Shown: piece after piece, positions 36,801 to 51,494 of the stretch
Layout of the letters: each line of letters begins with the position of its first letter
Position numbering within the stretch: the stretch's first letter is position 1
Assembly (NCBI GenBank): GCA_965153455.1
Contig: OZ234497.1
Coordinates: 9,610,001-9,674,000, forward strand
From: Sphagnum compactum
Lineage: Eukaryota > Bryophyta > Sphagnopsida > Sphagnales
Length of the DNA: 64,000 nucleotides
Reading direction: 5' to 3'
Notes under the pieces: model-generated
The model's input: the letters and a program-made list of their open reading frames with translations, nothing else
Told to the model about the DNA's origin: nothing
Database searches by the model: none
Position numbers and translations under genes: made by a program

Positions 36801-38788
36801 CATTGTAAGTAAAGCCTTGGGTTTTGTTAGGGATAAAGATATTTCTTTGATGTATGATCGTAATAATTCTTGAATTATAGGTTTTAATGGTAATGTTGTG
36901 CTAGTGACAACACCCCTTGTAAAAAAAAAGCAAATGTATTAGGGTAAAATTGTTTTATATGCACAAGGTTATCAAATATTAATCTATATTTTTCATTTAA
37001 TTGTTAACTAAACTTCAACAATATATGTTCAATTTATATTGTAATGGAATCACAAAGAAAGCTTGATTTATGAACTTTTGATTTTGAACAACAAGCATTA
37101 CAATGAACATCATTTGTTAAAAGAATGATGACATGCAATACACAACAATTTATGCATATTTTTTTAAATGGAAGTATAATGTGGTTAACACCATGATTGA
37201 GTAAAAACACACTAGATGGACCAAAAACGATAGTTGACAACTAGTCAAAAGTCAATATTTCTAGTTTATTTTGAGCCCAATGAACCTTGTACAAGTTGGT
37301 TTTAAGTTTAAAAGATGATGTTTAAATCAACATTGTTTCCCATTTTTTCCTCTATACTATCCTATTATAGACCTTTTGAAATATTTTTAGTGAAAATAAG
37401 TCTTGGAAAAAAATTATGTATGTAAGAAACATAAATTGCAAAATATGGATATTCTAAAGTCATTAAATGGAATTATGAAAGAAAATAAAAATCTTTCCAC
37501 ATTTTTTGACCTTAAATGACATACACCTTAAAAGTATCATTTCCCAAGTCTTGGGAATTTTTCATAAAATATTTATAAGGAAAAAGTCCACAAGTGGTTG
37601 GGGACTTTGGGGATACTTAATTTCTAAGGTACACCTTTGATTGAATATTGATGGGTTTAGTGGATTTTTTTCAAACTTTGAAGAATTAAATGGTAATGTT
37701 TTGATATATTGAATCCTTATATTATAATTTTCATGTTTCATTTGGGCTCTTTGCAATAATGCTTGACATAACCAAAAAAATGAACACTAGGACATCCACA
37801 GAGATTTATTGTAGTCTACTTAAAATCATTTGAAAAAATTAAGGATTAAATATTTTAGAACAAGGAAGACATGAATAAAACTAATGATAAGAAAAATTAA
37901 TACTTACGCAATGAAAAAAACATAGGTAGAATGAAATTGAGACGAAAAATCAAGATGAATAAAAAATTATTGATCAAGAAAGAAGAAAAAATAACAAAAA
38001 AACAAACACACACTTACACATAATAACACATAACATTTCACACACAAAAAATGCATAAAACCAACATGTAATTAAAAAAAAGTTGTAAAAAGAGAAAAAA
38101 AAACTAATGAAAAAAATGAAATTTTATTTTGTTAATTATTAGTTCTAGAGCCAATGGAACATTAATGTCTAGAGATTTATAAGTCTATATCCTTAAATGT
38201 TTGTGATAGGTTTGTTTACCCTAACATGTTTAAAACACATGTGATCTTGTTTCCAAGAGCACAATCATGATATTTTATTGTGCATCCTTTGCCCAAACAC
38301 GAATTTTTCATCAACTATATAAAAAAAAACTCTATTTCTTTAGTTTCAACATGGATTACTCTTTGTGTAATGTGTGATGTGTTGTCATTTTAACATTTTT
38401 TGAAATGTTCTTATTGGGATCCATATTTGTCCCACGTATTCCCAAAAATACCAATATTAAATTTTCCCTTACAACTCTCCATAATTAATTATAAAAAAAT
38501 TGGGGTAAAAAAAAATCTCATCAAGATGTTTATTTTTCATTGAGATTAGGTGAAAAAACACATGTTGGTTAACATGTGTTTTCTCCGTTAGGTTGGTAGA
38601 AAAAATGTCCAAGTATTTTTTTTATAAAAATTATGGGATAATTTTCCTCCAAGTTTGAGTCAAAAAAACATTTAGAATAATAATGCAAAATGCAATGTAA
38701 GCATAATGTGCATTGTGGTGAAAAATGAACTTGACAACAAACACACAATATTATTTTAAATTTGGGACAAAAAACCTAAACCTCAAGC

Positions 38789-38821
<33 letters not shown>
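38789..38821. repeat. (TTA)11 microsatellite
   Basis: Eleven perfect TTA triplets between AAGC and CCAAC. Confidence 0.95.
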
Positions 38822-38824
<3 letters not shown>

Positions 38825-39059
38825 ACTTTGACTAGCTTTGACTTTAACTTAACATTGAAAACATTTATTCATGATTTGATGACTAAGTAATCAAGTTTAA
38901 TAATAAGGAAAATATGAATACATTTTTCATCTCACGAGTTTTAATTGTGCACTTCATGGTTCACACCCAAATTTTAAATATTTCACTACCATATAACCAA
39001 TCAATAGATGGTACAAATGCCAATATTGAACATGATCACATGACGAATGAAGTTCATTC

Positions 39060-39310
39060 ATATCAATTTTCATCCATGACCTTGTAATTCATTCATAGTT
39101 CATTTATAGTTCATTTATAATTAACTTATAATTCATTTGTAGTTAATTCATACTTCATTCCTAAATAATGTGTAGTTAACTCATAGTTCATTTTTAGATC
39201 ACTTTTAGTTCACTTCTTGTTCATTATTAATTCACTATTAATCAATTCATATTTCATTTGTGATTCACTTTTCAATTCATTCTTAATCAATTTATAATTC
39301 ATTTACAATT
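39060..39310. repeat. Degenerate ~12-bp array (TTCATTTATAGT-like)
   Basis: The stretch is made of variants of TTCATTTATAGT and TTCATTTGTAGTTAA with TTCA recurring every 10-14 bp. Copies are strongly diverged. It is noncoding. Confidence 0.7.
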
Positions 39311-41774
39311 AGGAAGGCCCTTAAAAAGGTTATTTGGTCAATGTATGAAAAACTTTATAGAAACTTTTGTGAATTAGGTTCCCAAATGGGTATAAATTAC
39401 AATTTGTTCAACATTAATCTAAAGTACGATCTTGTTTTATAGCCTTGTTTTGTTCCTCTTGTGTTTACATTTCCATACTTTATCACAATAAATATTTGTT
39501 TGCACACTTCGTGTTTTTGTTTTTAGCCTCTTGTGATTTGTTTTGTTTTTGTGTTAGATGTAAACATAGGTATGTATTTTCATCGTTTATTTTCATAGTT
39601 ATCATGTCCATAACAATAGAAGTGCCAAAATGTTTCAATCCCAAGTTTCACCTAAAGCAATTACCCTAAACCTTTTATTATTATTTCAATGTTTTAAACT
39701 CATTTTCTTACATTTACTTACACCCAAATTAAACATCAAATTTGTGTCATTTGCATCAAAATTTAGGTCTCATAAAAGAGTTTAAAGTGTAATTGGTTTT
39801 TATGGGTGGTGAAATTTCACCATGATTGGCACCAAGAAAAATCTACATCTTGTACAAAGGACTTATTTTGGGAGAAAATTTCCCAAACTAACCATATTCC
39901 CTCCATAATCAAAAGGGAAAATGTTCAAATTGCCATACTTAGACCATAGTGTTTTGTAATATATAGTGAAGTTTCCCAAAAAAATCTCCATTTGGTGATG
40001 GTTTTGTATGTGGTGTAAACATGATGGTGAATATTTTATCATAAATTAAATATTTTTATTTGCATTATACATGTTTTCCTATGAATTCATATACATGCAT
40101 GAAAGAAGAAATATTGAATAATGTTTTTTTACTGGATCAAATTTTGGATCAAAGTTCAGTAGTTTTGGAGATGGAAATTTTTCTCCTTAATAGAAAAAAA
40201 GACCAATCATATATGACATCAACTTGCTAGCACATTAATCACTATTAATTAATCACATGCATGTTGACATGATTGCTTGGTTCTAACATGTTGTGTCTAT
40301 TTTGATTAAACTTTTAAGTAGTGTTAATTGATGTGGTTGGATTAAACTTCTAAAAATACATTTAAAAATTTATTTAGATCCTAAGAACATCACTAATGCC
40401 AAGTTCATAAAATGACTCTATATTAGCAAAATGTAAAGCCTTTTCCTAGGTTGGATATTTACCAAACTCAATATGCATGTTGATACCCCAACGTAGAGTA
40501 ACAAGAACGGTGCCTAAAACTCTTTCTTGCACCAAGGTGGAAAATAACCTCTAGTTTATCACTTGCATTGATTTTTCAAAAGCTCCTTCCCACAATTTAT
40601 GTTTTGTGAGCAACTTGGTGTGGGTGGCACACATGCAACCTCCATTGCACATCCATTATCATGCATAATGTTAGGTTCCATCAAATTGTAGAACATCATT
40701 ATGTAGAGCATGAAAAAATCATTTGCATTCAATGAAAATTTCTAGTTGTCCTAAAATTTATGTAAACAAATTTTGATCATATATGGATTTTCGGAAATAA
40801 ATGAACCATGATGGGTTCAATGCACAACTAGAGGTCTATGTTGAGGAGGATGAAAATAAAAACATCTCGATGGATCTTTTGTTTCAACAACTAGGGCAAG
40901 CTATATAATAACTTATAAGATGGATTCATGGCATATCTAAGCTTGGGCAATCTCCAAATGTTAGTTGAAATAGAAAAGTAGGGCATACCCAGATCTATTT
41001 TGACTAATTTGCAAATAAATTTATTAACGATAGAAATTTGTCTTATGTTGGTTAAACATCATGGATGTTAAGAAATGGTAATACTATCACTAAATGGTAG
41101 TTATCATTAGATGGCAAAACAATATCAGGAGAATTATGAAATGAAAGTGGTTTCTAACAGTAGTATTGTTAATACAATGAACTACTTTCATGGGATAGAA
41201 CAATTAAAATTTAATTTTGGGAGGAATTTTAATAAAAATAATATTATTTATTAAAAATAATATCCTAGTTTAGTTCATCTAGAAGGGCATCCTAGTAACT
41301 ATTTAATTACTCGTGGTCAATATCCTACTTACCATCTTTTATTTACTTGGGTGAAACCATCTAGGTTAATTAATCCAAATGGATAAGGGATGGATGGATT
41401 TCCTTTAACTAGGATGAATGGAAGGGATTAGGATAAGGAGGTCTAGGAGGATATGGAAATCTAGGAGGATAAGGACTCAACCTTTGTGTGGTGAACATCT
41501 TTTTTAGGTTCCTTATTTTTTTTTGGGAGGAGTGAAGGATTTCATTAGAAGATGAGAAGATTAAAAGAATAAATCATTAACATCAAAAGGATAAAATTCA
41601 AATTCAAAAAATGGAGGAGTTGCCCAATCTTTCAGGCAAAGTGGAAACAAACCCAAAAAATGGCTGAAAAAATATTAGTTGTTATATATATAACAAAAAA
41701 AAAACTCCAAGTTATTTCCCTTTAAATTTTTCATAAAAATAATTTGAAATGAAAAATAACCTTTGGGTTTGTTC

Positions 41775-41794
41775 ATATATATATATATATATAT
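41775..41794. repeat. (AT)10 microsatellite
   Basis: Ten perfect AT dinucleotides, preceded by GTTC and followed by GTTACA. Confidence 0.9.
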
Positions 41795-44700
41795 GTTACA
41801 TTAAAACTATCAAGTTTGGCCCCACATTCCCTAGAAAAAGCCAAACCTTCCTTGCCCCACCAAAAATACAACCCCTTTGGAATTGGATAAAAACTCTACC
41901 TTGTCTACCCAAAATACCCCCCAAATGTGTAAAATTTTAGCTATTTTGGAAAGGAAAAATCCCCATATTCCACTACACCCAACACAACCCCCCTCCACCC
42001 CACCTAATAAATAACTTTTTGAAAGAAGGGGGGAGAAAAGAAAACCCAACCCCCTACCATTATAAACCCCTTTGGAGAAAGGAAGAAAATAAATACCCAA
42101 CCCTTCCCCTCTCTTCTCCCTAAATTTCCACTTAATAACCTTATCTCCCTCCATTTCACCCACCTCGTCCAACTTTTAAAAGGAGAACACCTAGACCTAT
42201 GACCTTACCATTATGGTTACCTTTTGATTTTGGAAGTAAGATCCCTCTATATCGTTTGGAAGGAAGAGTTCCCACAATGTCTTTGTAGGATAAAGCCAAT
42301 AAAATGATTATATATTAATCTACATCCACTACTGAAGCTAATGAAGTTAATGGCTAGTCATGGGCAACTCACCATTACTATTTGTGATCAATGGGATGGT
42401 TTAACATGGAGTAACTCCAATAAGGTTATCATTGCCCTCTTTGTCATGTTACCTTCAAATGTCATGATGGATTTCTTGGCAATTTAATAGATATGTTACA
42501 AGTTGATAACAACCAAATAATGGCATGTAAGTAATACTTGAGAATTGATTAAACAATAAAAGAGGTGAATAATGGAGAACGTGTCTTGCTTTACGATTGT
42601 GAAACATTACTTATAAAAGGCCATAACAAGGAAAATCAGGTTTATATCTAGATTTGAAATTCAAGAGTAGCCTAAAAATTTGCACAACCTCTTTAACCTT
42701 CTCCAAATTTTATGTTTAGACTACATGTTTTTAAACATTTCTTCTACATGTTTGTCCTTGGAGTTCTCCAACTTTTTTGTTGTCAATGAATGGTAAAAAT
42801 CCAAGATTAGGAAAGTAACTCAATTCATACCACATTCCACCGTGTTTAGTTTATATTTTAGACCATGCATCCTAGCATAATGTTTTTACTATAGTCTAAT
42901 TTTTTTATTACCAAAACTAAGGTTCTATTTTGTTCTACACAACCATTTACATGTTAACATTCACCCCATCTACATGTTTTATCATTTGTGAAATTTGAGT
43001 TGTTGTCACCTTCCATTATCATCACAAATATTTTTTATAAAATAATGGAAAGTAGTATAGAGGTCATTACTGTTTTAATGGCAAAAATGTCCACATAACA
43101 TTTATAACATGATTTGATGACTAATCATAATAAGTCATGCCTTATAGTCCTCCGTATCACATTGGTAATTCCAAGTACAAGGTAGATGTTCCAATTTCTA
43201 AGATTAACATAACATACCTTTCAAGCATATTATGAAATTAAAATTCTATTGGTGAACAACATTTGCAATTTAAAATGATGCATAGTAAAGACAAGTAGTT
43301 ATGAGCTAGATGCAACTACCATCACATTTCATAAGCTACCTACCATTTCCCATGAGAAATGGACCTCATGGATCAACTAAATTAATGACAAATATGCCAA
43401 ATGCATGCCACATATCATGAGAAGGTGCTATTACAACTTTCATCTACACCAATTAATTTGTTGTTGGCATTGAGGAAAATGACTGCATATTTTAGATTTT
43501 GAGTGTCCCCCAAAGAATGACAAATGTCGTTCACTACTATTTCTCTTTCACAAAATATTATTTTAACCTAAATTGTCAAATAGTTAAAAACTTCAACAAA
43601 TAAACACCTTGTCCCAATTGTGACTTTGAAAAGATTCCTAAAAATGGAAAGTGGATGACCAAGAGGTTTTGATTATAATGTGATTTTTTTGCCTGATGTC
43701 AAATTGTCATTTTAATGTAATATATATCACAGTAAATACCACATATTGTACATTGTAATGGATGAAACCACAAAATTACCTCACACATGTGTCATGAGCC
43801 ATGGCTTTTTGCATGAGAAAAATCACATTCTTTTGTAGTGAATGTAAACATGGGTGTTCAAGGTTTTAAAATTTTAATTAAACCTAGATAATATGATATT
43901 GACTTGATGGCCATTTAGTGGCATAGTCCACATGGTCAAAACCTTGTTAATGATTTCCATTTTTTTGTTATTATATCATGAGAAACTTAGTGAAATAAAA
44001 GTTCATATCTTTTGAATTTAGTTGTCCAACATTGTGAAAAGCTTGTGTATATAACAAATTGAGGATATATAGTAATTTATCCATGGGGTGAGATTTTAAA
44101 AAATGACCCATTACAATTGTAATAATTTTTTATATTTACATGTTTTTAAGTCATAAAATAAGTTAATGTTGAAAATGTGTGATAAATTTACCTTGGTAGC
44201 ATTTGGACAAATTTTTAATTCATATAAAATAAAATCAATTAAAAAAATGTAATAGTGTAACCATGCTTTAAAACATTACTAAAGCAATATTGGTAATCAT
44301 AATCTACCAATCCCAATTTGTCATTTTAGCTTTAAAGACTATTGAATGGGGCACATTTGAGATGTGTTATCATGTTTGCAACTTTGTGGTTTTTAACAAA
44401 AGCTTATGCATGTGTGTTAGAACATTATGGATTGTTTTAGATAAGTTGCATAATAGATGAACATTAGAATGAATGATTGAAGACAAGCAAGTTTGGAGAA
44501 TTTCAATTAAGTTGTGCAAAATTATTATAAGTGTGAAAATTACCTTATCCATTTGCATGTCCATTGTCATTCAAGAAAAATAGTTTTAAAAACTATGGTA
44601 CTTGGCTTTGATATCAAGTCATGTAACAATGAACAACATATAATGAGGATAAGGGGTTCATGATTCAATACATATTTTTTAACCTCGATGTTTAATTCTT

Positions 44701-46993
44701 GTCCCTTGTGATGATGTGAATGTTTATTACATGTCATGTTGTTGTTAATGTTGTAGTAGTGTGCACATGAAAATAAATTGACTTAATGGAAGATGTTCAT
44801 ATAACAACATTTGGTTTTATTGGGAAAACCATTATAGGTTTTTGTTGTTTTATTTTGATTGACATGTTTTTAAATAGTGGTTTGACTTGAATGTTTTAAA
44901 ATTGTGAAAAAATCATTATGGCTAATTGTGATAAGTAATAAATAGCGGGTACAATGTTTTTTTGAATATACTAAATATGTGAGGAAAAATATAAAGTCCC
45001 ATATATTGGTTGTTGGCTAAAAATTATACTCCAATTAGTTTTATAATAGGGTTTTTTTAATTAAAAAATATTAATATAATGTACACATTAATTCAAGATA
45101 TTAAAAAATAAAAATAAAAAACATACATGTATTAAAAAAATTAGGTATTAGTTGTTAGTAGGTTCAATTAATATATTATGAGCTTTATCATGTATTTAAT
45201 TAATTCCATACTTTTGAAAGTTCAAAATTAACAAATGACCATTTGGAAATTCAAAATCTGGAGAAAATATTTGATTTGGGGGTCACCACATGACGTAACA
45301 ACATATATCAATAATTTTTTGCCTCACTTGATGATCCAACAAATAGATGTTTCTAATGTTTTACTTCAAATTAATTGATTTTAACTACCAAGTTAGAAAA
45401 GTTCAAAATTAGCAATTTAGTCCATAATTAACTAAATACATTTAAAATTTTATTATTCTCCATTTTTTTGTTAAAATTTTACATCCTTTGCCTATTATCA
45501 ACATTGAAAGCCTTGTCTGATTGCTGATTATACTTCCTTTGGGAAAAAATTAATAATTAAAAAAATTATATATATATATAGACCTTGTCTTAAGACGATA
45601 ATTATATTTTGATTCATGTACGTTTTCATTAATTTCCATATCTCATTCATTATTTAAATGTGGTTTATTGTTTATCTTACCACACAATTGCTTGTTAAAT
45701 TCATATATACTTATGAATTATTTCATAAGGTTTACAATATAATGATATTAGGTCACAATGATATTAGGTCACAAGAAATCATCAACAACATCAACATGAT
45801 GTGCAAAGTTAAAACACCATAATAAATCTAACAAGCCCATCATATACAATGGGTTAACAATAATTAATTCATATTTTTTTGTGATCATTTGCTATGTTAA
45901 ACATGTTATATCAAACAAAATCATAGGAGTTGTTGTCAAGTCAAGTTTCTTCTTAATTTTGTTTCTACTTTTTTATTTGTGTATTAGGGTACATTCATAA
46001 AGATAGGAGTCATAGGAATTGTAACTAGTGCTTTGTTTTCATGTTTTCGTGTCAAAAATTATATTAATATTGCACATTTTAAAAATATGTTTTGATGATA
46101 ATGTTCTTAATATATTGTGGAAACAAGTGCAATATTTTGAAATGAATTTAATGAAATTTGAATTTTCAAAAACATTGATTAAACAATATTGTAACCAGTG
46201 CTTTACAATGCTTTTACTATTTGAAAAAACTCACAAATGACTCTTAAAGGACTTGAAAATGACATAATTTTGGAGAGACTTTTGAAACACATATTCACAT
46301 AAGAATATAATGTAACATATTCTTCAGTCAAAGAGACTTTCTTATGACTTTTTGCATTTTACAAATATAATGTTCATAGTATATACCAAGAATCTTTCAA
46401 AATAAATAGTCACCAAAGTCCTTATTAAAGGTGCACCCCTAGCTCTTTATTTTGTGAATGTACCCATTAGGAATTAGACAAGGATTACACGTGCATTAGT
46501 TAATATTAATATTTCAAATTACAAATTGTATTTGCAATTGTTGTTGTCCAATCCCATAATTTCACATCTTTAAGTTATAATGGAAGCTACATTGGCCACA
46601 AAAATTACTAACCTTGTTTATATTGAAATGAATTGTTAAAAGGCAATGAGACAATTATTCTTACATGTCCCATCTCATTTGCAAGTGATCTACTTTTGAA
46701 AGAACAATCTTGATTTCCTTTTAAACTCTAGGTTTACTCAAAACAAAAAATAATAATAATATAAGGTGTTGAAATTGGATGCAAAAAAAAATCCATAAGT
46801 AAATATAGGGCATTTGAAATATGTGCATATGAGAAAATTAGGTAATAATAGGTGGAGATAAAGAAGATTCCCTCATTCAATAACCCTTACAAAATCCTTG
46901 TTTCATGCAAATAGTTTAAAATTTTTACAGTTAGTGTTCCCCTTGAGAGTAATAGCTAAATTACATTGTTGTTGGATCTTATCTTGTTACATT

Positions 46994-47087
46994 GCAATTT
47001 GAAATGATCCAACATAATGTTATTATTGGGTTGTGGCTTTGCAATTTGAAATGATTCAATGTAATGTTATTATTGGGTCATGGCTTT
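46994..47087. repeat. Tandem duplication, 47-bp unit x2
   Basis: Two adjacent copies (46994-47040 and 47041-47087) begin GCAATTTGAAATGAT and contain TAATGTTATTATTGGGT. They differ at only a handful of positions. Confidence 0.9.
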
Positions 47088-47716
47088 AAATTATAAATCA
47101 TGGAAACATTATAATGTTCCACAACTTGATCAAGTTGCAAGCAATGGGAAGTTAAGGATGGAATTTGGCTCAATAATTAATAATTAATAATTATTGGATC
47201 TTATGTTTGTAATTGAATATTGGAAAGGGAAAATAATTGGAACCTTGTTTCATCTTATTCATTGTTGGGGTACCAAATAAAGAAAAAAGAATCTTGAATT
47301 TTCTTAGGGCTATTTTCTACAAATAACATTTACATGAAACAAATAAAAATAAAAATATTTGAATAGTCTAAAATAAGATAATTCATGCAACAGTGGCAAT
47401 TTTTCACATGCACGCACATAATTGTGCATGAATATTTTTGTTTACATGTAGAAATGCAAAAAATGTCAAAATGGGCTTTAAAAATGAACTAAACATGTTT
47501 TTTTGCATGATTATTTCTTACAAATGGGACCTACATTTAGTGTTATAAAATTTGAACCTAATGAATATAAAAACTAGCAAAATGATTAATAAAAGAACCA
47601 TAATTTTCCCTTGTAGTCCCTTGTTTCCAAATTTCAAGATTTTAAGATGATTTATTATTTCATCAAATTGACACAATGAACATGTACTTGCATAAAAGGG
47701 AAACATAATTTTCTTG

Positions 47717-47736
47717 TTTTTTTTTTTTTTTTTTTT
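47717..47736. repeat. Poly-T tract (20 T)
   Basis: Twenty consecutive T. A homopolymer like this may be the poly(A) tail of a minus-strand retrotransposed copy, but no adjoining element body is recognisable. Confidence 0.9.
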
Positions 47737-48901
47737 GAAATCAATTATTTCATTTTATGCATTCCTTTTACACTCATTTTAAAAATTACAATATGGACAA
47801 TTGACCATAAATTGGTCAAGGACTCAAAAAGGTTTTTATACAACATCCAATAATTATTGGATTTTTTCAATGCTTATTTTCTCAATACTCTAATAGTAGG
47901 AATGAAATAATACACCATACTTGCAATATATTGAACACTTTGAAAATCTAAAATTATTCTTTTTCAATTAGACACTCCTTTTTTGAACCCTAATCATGAA
48001 TGAACCCCAAAAGCTTTTGAATATCATGACCCTAGTGAAAGGGTTCCTCATGCATTGGGTTTGAGTTTAGAAGTTATTGTTTTGTGCATTATATGTATTT
48101 CTAATTGAATAATGAAATCCATCAAGTCAGGAGTTTTTTTGAGGTGTGTTTTGTGTCTATATTGGCTTTTACAACAATTGTGTGCATGAAGGTATAATGT
48201 TGCATTTTGAAGTTAAAATTTTGAAACTTGAATTTTATAGGTTATGGTTATTACCTTGCATTTTAGAGCTTTATCAACTTGAAAATCAACTTTGATCCGT
48301 ATCTCAACATATAATTTTGAAACAAGTGTAATCATATGGTGTTTTGAAGTTTCCAAGATTTATTATTATTTTTTTTTTTGCCTCAAGCCTTTGGTTCCAT
48401 TTGGAGCTTGCAAACCTTTTATGCAAAAAAATTGTTAAAAAATTGTCGAAAATTCTAAAGGAGTCAATTCATTCATCATGTGGTCAAATGATATCTTAAA
48501 TAGGTCCATGTTTTCTTGGTGACAAATATAATTTGTAAAAAAAGAATGAAGGCCTTATGTTTTTAAGCAAGTGGTTTCATTAAATTAGTTGTACATAATT
48601 ATTACTACACACTCTTTTTTTGATATTTCAGACATTGTGTATTAGCTAAGTAAACTAATATTTCACCAATTTTATTTTATTTAGTTGTGTGTAAGGTACA
48701 TCGAACTGGACTTTGTTTGACACCAAAGTAGGGTTCAATTTTTTTTGGTGAGAGCACCGTAATTGAAAAGTTTCATAAATATAAGGAATTGTTAATGGAA
48801 CCACAATCGAAGTTCTTCAAAAAATAAAGAAAAAAATCAAAACTTGAATCCAAGGTTATTTTCAAAGTCATTGACCAAAACAACATTGGTCATGACCTTT
48901 T

Positions 48902-48925
48902 AAAAAAAAAAAAAAAAAAAAAAAT
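48902..48925. repeat. Poly-A tract (24 A)
   Basis: Twenty-four consecutive A, followed by TTCTCCCCCC. It could be the tail of a retroposed sequence, but no target duplication or element body is visible. Confidence 0.9.
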
Positions 48926-50283
48926 TCTCCCCCCTCCTCCCCAGAAAAATGGTGGTTATCATGTAGGTCCATTGGTGGGAATCCCCAACATTAATTAGCA
49001 TAAAATGGTGATTATCGTAGGTGAGTTGTGGCATTTTTACAAAAATGCTTGTACAAATGACAACCTAGGAAATGCATAGGTTTAGATGTGGATAAATTAT
49101 TTATTTTTATCTATAACAATGGCCGAAAAAAATTCCTAAAAATCACAAAATTTTCCATCTTTTTCATTTTGTTAAAAGTTCACCAAGTTGTGAAATTTAA
49201 CTTTAAAAATAGTTATTAAAATAAATTTATTAAAAAAAAAAAACTGGTTTGACCTTAAGTTAGGGTGTGGATGCTTTTTCTTATCATAATAATATCAGGT
49301 CAATGTATTCATTAATGTCACATATCTTTAAGGGATAGTGACTTTTATGTTCATCACATAAACTTGGACTTGTTAATTTGAATGTCATCCAACTTTTAAT
49401 GCACTTTTTTCTTTAATAGTCATGGCCATCCATTTCAATTTCTTGTGTTGCTATTTTATGTTAAATTGTTAGATCAAGCCTCCCCCAGCTTTTTACCATT
49501 CATTTGGCAAAATCATTTTGGGAGGACTTTTTTAGGGCCACTTTACACTAGAGTTGTTGATGGCCCATCGATGATGCAATTCAAAATTCTCAAAGGCCAA
49601 ACCATGGAAATTAAAAGTTGAGTACTTGTAGCATTTTTAAGAATTGTTGGTTGGTTGTCCAAAAAAATTATGTCGAGCAATTGCAGCTAAAGCTGAAATT
49701 ATTTGTGTTATTCGAAAGGTGAATTTTCATGTGATATACAAAATTATAATGCATGTGGTTCTTCATTCAAGTTTCAATCTTGTTAGCATGTTCATTTTTT
49801 ATCTTTTTGGAAGATAGGGTTCACAACTTAATGAACATTGTCATCCTCGATCCCACCCAAATGGCATCTTTTGTCTCAATTAATTTCAAATGGCACAAAT
49901 AAAAAGAAAAAAAGTTTTTATCTCAACTAATGGAAATGAGATCAATTCTTCCACTTAGCAATAAAAATGTTTTAATTATGTTGACGATTTAAAAAATGTC
50001 TACACCAAGAAAAAAGGGTTGGGATAACTTGAGAAGAGTCCCAAAAGGTCTTCCCTTTCAATAGGTAGGGTATATCAATTTCTTCATGCAACAAGTTGTT
50101 GCAATAATGTTTCAAAAGATGAAAACTTTTTCATTTAAAATTGATGTTCAATAGTAGCCTAGTGGGGTTGGCTATTTACTTTTGGAACTTTTCACCTCTT
50201 GGGACCTTGTGAACTCACTCACTTCCCTTTCCCACTTTAAGTCTCTCTAGCCTACTCATTGTTTAATAATTGTACAAATAATT

Positions 50284-50302
50284 TAAATAAATAAATAAAT
50301 AA

Positions 50303-50335
<33 letters not shown>
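50284..50335. repeat. Compound microsatellite (AAAT)n-(AT)n
   Basis: About six AAAT units run directly into about fourteen AT units. Confidence 0.9.
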
Positions 50336-50337
<2 letters not shown>

Positions 50338-51190
50338 CTACATAGTGAAAACCAAATATATATGAATTTGATGATTTTTATTATTGAAAATCTCCAAAAA
50401 CACTTCATTTTTGAATTTACAAGTTTTTATAATTTCACTTTTTGACGAAACTTCCCCTAATTAAAAAAAAAAGGCCGATCTAGATCTGATCAGTATTAAT
50501 CCACGAGCATTTCCCTCCCAACATTATTAATACACATTTTTTCCATTTCCCTATCATCTTTTCTTCCTTGTTGTTGTGCTTTTTTTATAATAAGAGTTCG
50601 GTTAGTTTATGTCATTTATGGATTGGACTATCTTACCCTAAGGGTAGTTTGGTCATTAAACAATCCTCAAAATAGTAGTGAGATGAACTTTTGTGAAAAA
50701 TATCAAGTTGACATGTTGAAAAATCATCATAATTATCGTAGGCTACACTCTGAATAATTTCACTACTCATTATAGTAGATGATGTAATATGTGTATATAT
50801 ATAATTTCAAAATTAAAATTGAATTTATTTTTCAAAAAATAATAATTATCCGTTTTGTCAATGTGGAAACCAACCCTAGGTTATGGTGGTGTTGTGAAAA
50901 AAAATGGATGTCTCCGCAATTTGAATCAACACCCATCAGCATGCCATTCTTTGGATGCTCGGTAAGACTCAGCTGACTTAGTTGTGGATGAACCTCAATG
51001 GAGTTAATATCTGGTTTCACCTTGGTAACTCATTGTGTAAGAAGCAGGTCCTATATGAAGGTAGATAGGTAGGAAAATAGGGCTATTTTTACTACCTATA
51101 TATTTTAACAACTTGTTAACTTCCTTGTTAATAAGTAGGTAAGTAGGTAGGTAGGTAGGAAAAAAGAAAAGAAAAAGAAAAAAACAACTG

Positions 51191-51212
51191 AGCTAACCAC
51201 ACATGGTTAGCT
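51191..51212. repeat. Perfect inverted repeat, 8-bp arms
   Basis: AGCTAACC (51191-51198) and GGTTAGCT (51205-51212) flank a 6-nt loop ACACAT. GGTTAG/CTAACC is also MYB-site-like. Confidence 0.75.
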
Positions 51213-51271
51213 TGGGGAACTGGAACCTAACAGAAAACTGTTTCCTGATCACTTATCATTTCATCCATCAT

Positions 51272-51298
51272 GTTGGTGTGCACCTGGGTCACACCAAC
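51272..51298. repeat. Perfect inverted repeat, 9-bp arms
   Basis: GTTGGTGTG (51272-51280) and CACACCAAC (51290-51298) enclose the 9-nt loop CACCTGGGT, about 710 bp upstream of the VAD1-like start codon. Confidence 0.75.
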
Positions 51299-51494
51299 CG
51301 GGCCATAGTGAATTGGCACCCACCAGGTGAAGGTTTAGGGTTTACACAGGGAGAAGGGTAGGGCCCTTGGACCCTTCCTTACAAAATAATATACATACAT
51401 ACATACATACATATACATGAATGTCAAAGCTGCCAAGGTCCTACAGTAGTTGCAAGCTGGGTACATGAGGCGATTTTACCTACCTTCCAATAGT

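Larger units (their letters stand above)
33894..50283. other. 16-kb AT-rich gene desert
   Basis: No reading frame longer than about 113 codons occurs and none has a recognisable domain or splice context. The content is AT-rich sequence with T/A homopolymers, ATT and AT microsatellites, a degenerate 12-bp array and a small tandem duplication (listed separately). An isolated C-rich patch at about 41820-42180 contains a 113-codon minus frame (41831-42172) of low complexity, which I do not call a gene. Old transposon debris is likely, but no family can be named. Confidence 0.6.

Noticed and set aside
41831-42172. 113-codon minus-strand frame as a gene
   Set aside because: It is low complexity, Gly/Phe-rich, with no domain, splice sites or promoter context.
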